This document shows positions 57,087-64,000 of a stretch of 64,000 bases of DNA, piece after piece. The first letter of the stretch is position 1, and each line of letters starts with the position of its first letter. The position numbers and the translations under genes are program-made. Under the pieces are notes generated by a model, which saw nothing but the letters and a program-made list of their open reading frames with translations, was not told the origin of the DNA and searched no databases. Source of the DNA: Panicum virgatum (lineage: Eukaryota; Streptophyta; Magnoliopsida; Poales; Poaceae); the NCBI RefSeq assembly GCF_016808335.1, contig NC_053153.1, positions 32,807,172 through 32,871,171 on the forward strand, given 5' to 3'.

Positions 57087-59018
57087 CTACATGATGCCAG
57101 TAGCTGAAATGTCAATCATGTTTGCAGTATGTCTTATTTGTAGCGTGATCTCATGTAAGCAATCATAAATTGCATTAGTGTCAACATGTGATTTATCCTT
57201 CACAATAAATTCATGAACTACACCATTCAGCTCAATGCAACTACATCCAGGAACCTTCTTCACTCCCAAATGTCTCATCATAGCCCTCACTTTGTCAGCT
57301 TTCTTCCTCATGTTTGCCTCCGCATACATATTAGCCAGCAGCACATAGATTCCACTATCACTTGGATCAAGTTCAACCAATTTCATTGCTGCCTTTTCGC
57401 CAAGAGTGATATTACCATGCATCCTACAAGCAAAAAATAGAGCGCCCCAAACTACAGCATCAGGATCCATAGGCATGGTGTTTACTAGCTTTTCTGCTTC
57501 ATTTAAATGCCCTGCTCTGCCTAACAAATCTATCATGCATGAATAATGTTTCATTTTCCTCTTAAGGTGATATTTTGAGTCCATTAGTGAGAAAAATTCC
57601 CGACCTTCTTCAACCAAACCAGCATGACAACATGCAGAGAGAACCCCAATGAATGTAATCTCATCTGGCTGTAATCCAAGCTCTATCATTCTACGGAAGT
57701 GCTCTATAGCCTCATCTGCGTGTCCATGATTTGCCAGACCACAGATCATCGCTGTCCAAGTGAGAGCATTTTTCTCAGGGACATCTTTGAAAATACATAT
57801 AGCTTTCTTGATGTTGCCACATTTTGCATACATATCAACTAGAGATGTGGCAAGAGCAACACTAAGATAAAGCTGATGTCTGTCGATGTAATGGTGAGCC
57901 CACATCCCCATTTCTAATGCTCCGAGCTGAGAGCAAGCAGATAGGAGATTGACCATTGTAATCTCATCTGGGGCCACCTTTGCTTCCTGCATCTCATGAA
58001 ATAACGCAATAGCCTCCTTGCCTTGCTTACTATGTACATAACCGGCCATCAGAGCATTCCATGGGAATGCATCCCTTTCGGGCATCTCATCAAACAGCTT
58101 CCGTGCATCCTCTATCGTCCCAAGCCTTGCATGCCCAACAATCATTGTTGTCCAAGAAACTACAGTTCTGGTATCCATCCTTTCAAACACCGACGTCGCC
58201 AGCTCTAAACTGCCGCACTTAACATACATATCCATCAATGCATTCATCAGCCTCACAGTGCACCTCACCCCATTAAACTCCACAAACTCATGCAGCCTCT
58301 TCCCAAGTTCCAAATCACCCAGCTGCCCGCAGCCTGATACGGCTCCAATCATCGTGACCTCATCCGGCCTAACTGTTCCTTCCTCCACCATCCTCCAAAA
58401 TAACTCCAGAGCCTCTCCAGGGAGACCCCTCCGAACATACCCGCCGATGAGCGTGTTCCACGAGACAACATCCCTCACGGGACTTTCATCGAACAATCTG
58501 CGGGCGTTCACCATGGACCCACAAACAGACCAATAATGCATAGCGGCGTTCACCACGAAGACGTCCGAGTTGAAGCCGAGCCGGGTAATGTGCGCAAGCA
58601 CCGCGCCGCCGCTGTAGAAGCGCTCCCTTAAGCGCGCGCATGCCTTGAGGAGGAAGGGGAAGGTGAGGTGGTCCGGCCGCGCGGAGCCGGAGCGGAGGAG
58701 GGCGCGGTAGAGCGGGAGGCAGTGGCGGTCGAGGAGGTGCGGGTGCGGGCAGAGGGAGAGCGCGCGGAGGGCGGCGTTGTAGGGGGACGCGGTGTCTGGC
58801 GGGGAGGTGAGGGATGCGAGGAGGGAGAGAGCGTGGAGAAGCGGGCGCGGGGAGGCGAGTTCGGTGAGTGCGAAGGCGGATACGAGGCGGGGAGCGAAGG
58901 GGGATAGGGAGGAGGGGAGACCGGACACGAGGAGGTGCGCGTGGAGCGGAAGGAGAAGACGGAGCGGCGGCGGGTTGCCGGCGGTGAGCAGGGCCAACAG
59001 GCAGGAAGGCGGAGGCAT
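57087..59018 (-). CDS. PLS-class pentatricopeptide repeat protein, E subgroup
   Basis: The gene is intact, intronless and 643 residues long. The PPR array begins after a Leu/Pro-rich N-terminus that fits an organelle transit peptide, and runs from about residue 80 to 530. Repeats include VVSWNTLIGGYVRRGLPGEA, VVSWTTMIVGHARLGTIEDA and LTWTAMICGLANHGHADEA. An E/E+ extension follows (VVWGALFFACRMHGN, YVLLANMYAE, VPGCSCIELNGVVHEFIVKD) with no DYW domain. Such proteins bind single organellar transcripts and specify C-to-U RNA editing, recruiting a DYW partner. The layout resembles Arabidopsis At2g22410 (SLO1, mitochondrial), but that is from memory. I chose the ATG at 59016-59018 (MPPPSCLLALL). 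The frame is open 16 codons further upstream but has no other ATG there. The stop is at 57087-57089. Confidence 0.93.
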   Translation of the reverse strand: MPPPSCLLALLTAGNPPPLRLLLPLHAHLLVSGLPSSLSPFAPRLVSAFALTELASPRPLLHALSLLASLTSPPDTASPYNAALRALSLCPHPHLLDRHCLPLYRALLRSGSARPDHLTFPFLLKACARLRERFYSGGAVLAHITRLGFNSDVFVVNAAMHYWSVCGSMVNARRLFDESPVRDVVSWNTLIGGYVRRGLPGEALELFWRMVEEGTVRPDEVTMIGAVSGCGQLGDLELGKRLHEFVEFNGVRCTVRLMNALMDMYVKCGSLELATSVFERMDTRTVVSWTTMIVGHARLGTIEDARKLFDEMPERDAFPWNALMAGYVHSKQGKEAIALFHEMQEAKVAPDEITMVNLLSACSQLGALEMGMWAHHYIDRHQLYLSVALATSLVDMYAKCGNIKKAICIFKDVPEKNALTWTAMICGLANHGHADEAIEHFRRMIELGLQPDEITFIGVLSACCHAGLVEEGREFFSLMDSKYHLKRKMKHYSCMIDLLGRAGHLNEAEKLVNTMPMDPDAVVWGALFFACRMHGNITLGEKAAMKLVELDPSDSGIYVLLANMYAEANMRKKADKVRAMMRHLGVKKVPGCSCIELNGVVHEFIVKDKSHVDTNAIYDCLHEITLQIRHTANMIDISATGIM

Positions 59019-59572
59019 GTTCGGTGAGCCGGAGCCAGCAAGGGCTCCGCCGATCAAATTGGTCACTTTAGTGGCTGTTTGGGAGGAGAAATTTTGATAT
59101 TTAATACTAGTTTAACGAACTAAGTTTGCAGATCTCACACGATATAACATTAGTTTTGCAAGTCTTTAGAAATATAACATCCGGACTGCGAATTGTTTTG
59201 ATTCATGATATTTCCACTATTTTCATCCTATTTGCAAATTCTTAATCATTTTTAATTTAGCAGCATGCCAACTGTACCCTATCTCGTGCATATCAAAATA
59301 TGTATCTATACAATAAATGGTAAAAAACAGACAATTTTATTATGTATCTAGATATAGTGTACATCTAGATGCATAGCCAAATATATATCTACTAGCATAG
59401 TGCACATGCGTTGCTACGAGTAATATCACCAATGTTATGTTTGTTTACTCCGACGGACTGTGTTGAGATCATACGGGTTATGGATTGTCCAGGATCCGAT
59501 TAGAATTTCGATTCGGATTCCGATTGATTTGTCTGAGTTTCAATTAGGATTTTGATTGGTTTGACTGGGTTT
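59019..59572. other. Upstream region of the PPR gene
   Basis: It holds the likely promoter, AT-rich from 59090, with several atatatctac/tatctagatat motifs. No clear TATA box is assigned. It borders the copia-derived repeat at 59573. Confidence 0.5.
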
Positions 59573-61327
59573 CTCTTTGTTTTCTAGGTTTGGTAGTTAC
59601 ATTGTGCATATGCATTGTACATGTTTGCATTTTACATTGCCTCACTTGCACTAGCATTCTTGTATACATTGCTATGATCTTCTAGTGCCTGCTAGTGTGA
59701 GTTGATAAATTTGATCATGCATAATTTGCTCCACTGTGTATATGACATCATCTGAGTTAAGCTATTTTGTTTTGAAAATCTGAAAACATGATCACCCTGT
59801 CTTGGCTACTAGCATGTTAGGGCGTGTTGATATGCTTTGCTATTTTATTCATGCTAGTGTAGCTTTTTGTTCAGCAATTCATACTTGAAATGATCTAAAT
59901 TTGATAAAATTGCTTGAACTGTTCTTGAAATGGATTGAAAAGATCCAGGTGGGATTGCTTGTCGCACTGATCGAGCTTTCGGGACGGCTCACTTTGCACT
60001 TGTGAGAACCCGGGCAAGGCTGTGCATGACTGAAATGAGTGTCTTAAGCTTTTGATTGTCTCCTCAGCCGACTCCGATCAGCACTTCGACGGCGCTTGAT
60101 GAGGACTTGGACGGCTAGGCGGTGGACCAGAAGGAGTACAGGAGCATGATCGGCTCGCTCCTGTGCCTGATGGCGACCCGGCCGGACATTCAGTTCGGGG
60201 TCGGCCTCTGTGCGCGGTACCAGGCTCCTCCGCACACCTCCCACAGGCAGGTGGTGAAACGCATCTTCAGGTATCTGAAATTCACCCCTGAATTTGGTCT
60301 TTGGTATTCTGCGGATTCTTCTCTGATTTTGGTGGGCTTTTCTGATGCCGATTTCGGTGGGTATCGGTTGGATCGCAAGTCGACATCCGGCACTTGTCAA
60401 TTTCTCGGTACATCTTTGGTGTCTTGGTCCTCTCGCAAGCAGCCTAGCGTAGCGCTTTCTTCCACAGAAGCAGAGTATGTTGCCGCTGCTAGCTGCTGCT
60501 CCCAGTTACTTTGGATGAAACAGACATTGCAGGATTATGGTTTGAGTTTCGGTAGGGTTCCCATCTTTATAGACAACATGTCAGCCATTAGCATTGCAAA
60601 GAACCCTGTCCTACACTCCAGAACCAAGCACATAGATATCAGATTCCATTTCCTGCGAGATAATCATGAGAGAGGACACATAGACCTGATCCATGTCCCT
60701 TCAGAGAGGCAAACCGCAGATATCCTCACCAAACCGCTAGAGCAGGACACTTTTGCTCGCTTGCGAGGGGAGCTTGGGGTTTGTTACCCCTTTTGATCGC
60801 TGACTTTTCTTTGGTTAACTTTATAGGTTTTATTTGTTTCTCTTTGTTTTCTAGGTTTGGTAGTTGCATTGTGCATATGCATTGTACATGTTTGCATTTT
60901 GCATTGCCACACTTGCACTAGCATTCTTGTATACATTGCTATGATCTTCTAGTGCCTGTTAGTGTGAGTTGATAAATTTGATCATGTATAACTTGCTCCA
61001 CTGTGTATATGAAATCATCTGAGTTAAGCTATTTTGTTTTGAAAATCTGAAAACATGATCATCCTGTCTTGGCTACTAGCATGTTAGGGCGTGTTGATAT
61101 GCTTTGCTATCTTATTCATGCTAGTGTAGCTTTTCGTTCAGCAATTCATACTTGAAATGATCTAAATTTGATAAAATTGCTTGAACTGTTCTTGAAATGG
61201 ATTGAAAAGATCCAGGTGGGATTGCTTGTCGCACTGATCGAGCTTTCGAGACGGCTCACTTTGCACTTGTGAGAACCCGGACAAGGCTGTGCATGACTGA
61301 AATGAGTGTCTTAAACTTCTGATTGTC
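59573..61327. repeat. Direct repeat of copia 3' spacer flanking RNase H
   Basis: 59573-60062 and 60838-61327 match over about 490 bp with few differences (for example ttacatt/ttgcatt and cttgcact shared). The first copy ends at tgattgtct and is fused to pol codons, whereas the second continues into normal spacer. Confidence 0.9.
60063..60796 (+). pseudogene. Copia reverse transcriptase end and RNase H
   Basis: A TAG at about 60115-60117 interrupts the frame. Beyond it 225 codons are open: DQKEYRSMIGSLLCL, TRPDIQFGVGLCARYQ, then RNase H with DADFGGYRLDRKSTSG, STEAEYVAAA, IDNMSAISIAKNPV, RTKHIDIRFHFLRD and the usual end TADILTKPL. The RNase H catalytic acids are present. The polymerase part is cut off by the spacer junction, so no active enzyme is made. 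Confidence 0.88.
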
Positions 61328-61441
61328 TTTTGCATAGGATTGGCCTCGTTTCTAAGTAAAGCATGATAAGTTTTCAACCCCTGGCATTAAGAATTGCTTG
61401 ATATAATTTGTTTGAGAAATGAATGTTTGCAACATGCTTTT

Positions 61442-61765
61442 GGTTGGTTTGGCTCACCTGTATGAGTATGATTAGCACTGCTTTCCATTCCCTACTTGTT
61501 AGTGCTAGATCTTGGGTGATGCTTTTATTTCTCCTAAACTGAACTTGCCTAGCTCTAGACTGATTTGATATACCCTGTTGAGCTAGATGCAAGTCTTGTT
61601 TATGGTTGGTTTGGCTCACCTGTATGAGTATGATTAGCACTGCTTTCCATTCCCTACATGTTAGTGCTAGATCTTGGGTGATGCTTTTATTTCTCCTAAA
61701 CTGAACTTGCCTAGCTCTAGACTGATTTGATATACCCTGTTGAGCCAGATGCAGGTCTTGTTTAT
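61442..61765. repeat. 162-bp tandem duplication in copia 3' spacer
   Basis: 61442-61603 and 61604-61765 begin ggttggtttggctcacctg and end gtcttgtttat. Only a few substitutions are seen (cttgtt/catgtt, gctaga/gccaga, caagtc/caggtc). Confidence 0.95.
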
Positions 61766-62290
61766 GGATGCACACATGCTTGTGACTAGATGTTGCTCAT
61801 ATCCTTGTATCCCTGAATGCTTTCACTTACACCTCCTGCATTGCATTCATTGCATAGCATCTGTTCAGGGGGGGTCTCAGCTTCAGGGGGAGCTTTAGGT
61901 TTGTTTAGGCTTGATGTGTGCATGTGCCAACAAGGGGGAGACTTGTTTGATTTTGGCTTTGAGAGTGCATCATTTTGGGAGAATTGCACGTGTGAGGGGA
62001 AATGCATTTCAGGGGGAGTTTCTGCTTTGGTTGTGGCTCCTAGTTTCCTCATTTTCCCTCTGCTTCTTGCATGACTGCGTCGAGCGTTACCTTTGTCTTT
62101 GAGGAGTCATGTTTTGGCTTTTGATCGATTGCATCGAGCCGTTGCCCTTGTCTTAGGGAATCGATCTACGCTTGAGTAAGTGACTATTCTTGACTTTCTG
62201 AGCTTTTTGTCACTTGCTTGAGTTCTTCACTTTCTGGTTTCTATTTTATCACTTCTCTGGTTTCTGGTGGTGTGTTGACAATGCACTCAT

Positions 62291-62302
62291 CAAGGGGGAG
62301 AT
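62291..62302 (+). promoter_or_regulatory. Polypurine tract
   Basis: caagggggagat abuts the LTR start tgaggaatgag at 62303. Similar gggggag tracts occur upstream at 61867, 61885, 61933 and 62011, so the spacer is rich in potential secondary tracts. Confidence 0.8.
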
Positions 62303-63856
62303 TGAGGAATGAGAGTACTCTATCCTGCCTGTGATGAGTGAATTGTCAACCGTGCGGTGTGATCGTGCGCTTGGTCTTTGGATTGCAGGTACACGGGCGT
62401 CGAGTGTCGACGGAGAGCTACCGTGGAGGAGCTCAAGCCGGGTGGCAGCTGTGGCGTCCATTCCTGATCGAGGGCGCAAGCGGCGACGGAAGGCGGGTTT
62501 CTTGGTTTGCGCCACGAAACCAAGGAGGCGGACGGCGGCTGAAGACGCCAAGTCGTGGAGGCACGGGCGTCGGTCTCGGGATTGACGGAGGCGACGGGCG
62601 TCGACGGCGTCTAGGGCCTCGCTGCGGGCGAGGAGGTGACGGGCGTCGGGCGGCGTCTAGGGCCGTTAGAAGGCCGAGGCGGGAACGGCGTCTAGGCCCA
62701 CGGCGTGGAGGCGGGAATCTTCCCGCGCGATGTGTTTTGGCGGTTTTCTCAAAACCAGCCACCTACCCGGGTTTCGCGGACCCTCCAAAACCGCGGACCG
62801 GATCTTCGTCAACGTGGAGGCATCGCAGGGAAGACTTCGGGTCGAAGAAAGAAACTCCACCGTTGATTGAGGACATATACGGGGCTGCTGCAGACCCGAC
62901 CGGTCTGACCGGTCCCTTGGACCGGTCTAGCCGCAGCAGCTGGGTATTTAAGTCCCCCCACCTGTTCGTGGGGGTTGAGTCTCTTGAGTCCTTTTCTGTT
63001 TACTCCTTCTCCTTCCTCGTGCTCTAGGTCAGGGCCAAGGTCTCCAATGCAAAAGAGGGTTAGGTTATAGCTAATCACTCAAATCTAGAGGGTGGTTGGC
63101 TCTAGCATTTGTATAGGTGAATTCATCTGAGATTAAGGAATGAAATTCGTTTGAGATTAACCTTTGTGTGCTGATTCCTCGTCCTCTCCCTCCTCTCTTG
63201 CGTTTTGGGTTCAATTCTCCTCTTTTTGTGTGTTTTGTGTTCGGAGGAGACAAACCTTTGAATTCGTGGTTTGATGGACTCTTTGTGACGATTCTAAACC
63301 TTCTAGCCTAGTGCTAAATCTACTGGAATCGAGAGTTCTCATGAATTGGAGTTTTTGGGTTCTTGAGGAAACCCCAATCCTCTTGGATATTCCCTTGATT
63401 ACTCACAATATGTTAATCTTTTGGGAAAGTTCTTTTGGTGATATGTTCACGCGGTAGATGCAAAGCTATCCTCCAAGTTTCGTTGGATTTGGACTTCGTT
63501 TGCTCAAGATTCATCATTTGAAGCTTTGTTTGCGATATGTCTTGGCGCAACCGGTCTTACTGGTCTCTAAAACCGGTCTGACTGGTCTGAATTTTCGAAT
63601 TCCGGTCTGACCGATCTGAGCAAGCGGTCAGACTGGTCTGATTCTGCAGAGCTGCAGTTTGTGGAGTTTTCTTGTATAGCTTCCGCTTCGCTTCCTAGGG
63701 CTTTTCGCTTGGAGATAGCTAGTCCATAGCTATTTTCTCTTTTCTTAGGTGCGAGGGGTTGCGGTGATTTTGGGATATAGGACGACGGATCGATTTCGAG
63801 AGAAATTTTGACCGGCTCCCATTCACCCCCCTCTGGTCGCCAGTTTCGGTCCCTCA
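62303..63856 (+). repeat. Copia LTR (1554 bp), internal to a tandem array
   Basis: It starts tgaggaatgag and ends ggtccctca. It is GC-rich between 62400 and 62760, with accggtct/gaccggtc palindromic motifs at 62896-62935 and 63548-63640. A weak TATA-like tatttaag lies at 62945-62952. Confidence 0.8.
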
Positions 63857-63858
63857 AT

Positions 63859-63874
63859 TGGTATCAGAGCTTGG
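63859..63874 (+). promoter_or_regulatory. Primer-binding site (initiator tRNA-Met)
   Basis: tggtatcagagcttgg is a full match to the usual plant copia primer site, two bases after the LTR. Confidence 0.9.
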
Positions 63875-63919
63875 TTGAGGTTTTTAGTACCTTAACCGGT
63901 TCGAAAACCACTTGGCGAC

Positions 63920-64000
63920 CATGGCGAGTCTTGGGAAGATCCCGGTGTTTTTCGGCAAGAACTATGCCTACTAGAAGGTTCGCATGAGAGCCTTCTTGCA
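63920..64000 (+). pseudogene. Copia gag start, cut by window end
   Basis: The ATG at 63920 opens with MASLGKIPVFFGKNYAY, typical of this gag family. A TAG follows at codon 18, where relatives have tryptophan (Y-W-K), and the frame continues as KVRMRAFL to the window end. Confidence 0.8.

Larger units (their letters stand above)
59573..64000 (+). mobile_element. Rearranged, tandem-type copia element, continues past window end
   Basis: Order on the plus strand: a 3'-spacer copy (59573-60062), the pol C-terminus with RNase H (60063-60796), 3' spacer again (60797-62290), polypurine tract, LTR (62303-63856), primer-binding site, and gag start (63920). A single LTR with a polypurine tract before it and a primer site after it is the middle LTR of an LTR-body-LTR-body-LTR array. 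The extra spacer copy needs a further rearrangement. Related elements are SIRE-like. Confidence 0.8.

Overview
The window is plant nuclear DNA, almost certainly from a grass (Poaceae). The evidence is a CACTA transposon end, several Ty1/copia and Ty3/gypsy LTR elements, Stowaway and Tourist MITEs, plant LINEs, a plant PPR gene and a plastid-type cystathionine gamma-synthase. About 85 to 90% is transposable-element DNA in nested layers. The species cannot be named from the sequence alone. There is no sign of an operon, CRISPR array, prophage or other prokaryotic system.

Layout: 1-2356 is the right end of a CACTA transposon. 5534-14847 is one very long gypsy-type solo LTR with a perfect 5-bp target duplication (ggtag), split by a gag-only copia derivative (6186-11723). 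15.57-15.72 kb is a broken exon-1 fragment of a cystathionine gamma-synthase (CGS) gene. 16763-19388 is a second gypsy-type solo LTR (target duplication tcgtc). 21128-22482 is the 3' end of a copia element. 22831-31558 is a CGS gene whose first exon is split by a young, complete copia element of the same family (23241-30520, target duplication gaggc). 31727-31983 is a Stowaway MITE, 33.9-34.2 kb is a third CGS-like upstream region without a gene body, and 36152-36423 is a Tourist-type MITE. 36597-44194 is a decayed copia element that carries an 86-bp plastid 23S rRNA-like fragment at the seam of an internal duplication. 44.8-49.2 kb is a broken LINE on the plus strand and 49.6-51.4 kb a deleted LINE on the minus strand. 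51.6-52.0 kb is a plant-mobile-domain-like remnant, 52.0-53.5 kb an LTR with about 95-bp repeats, and 53.5-56.35 kb a truncated copia element. 57087-59018 is an intact intronless PPR gene. 59.57-64 kb is a rearranged copia element in which one LTR has a polypurine tract on one side and a primer-binding site plus gag on the other, as in a tandem array.

Only two host loci are clear. The PPR gene is uninterrupted and should encode an organellar RNA-processing factor. The CGS paralogue is intact at every codon that can be read apart from the copia insertion, which should abolish function unless the element is removed or spliced out. The same copia family also lies inverted upstream of that gene. 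The promoter and exon 1 therefore sit in a 758-bp loop between two arms of about 1.35 kb, which invites hairpin RNA and silencing. Three CGS-derived pieces spread over 19 kb imply an older tandem gene cluster broken up by transposons.

No wholly new coding system was found. The observations most worth following are the CGS disruption with its inverted-repeat flanks, the plastid rRNA filler, the gag-only element with dispersed primer-site-like motifs, and the tandem copia arrangement.
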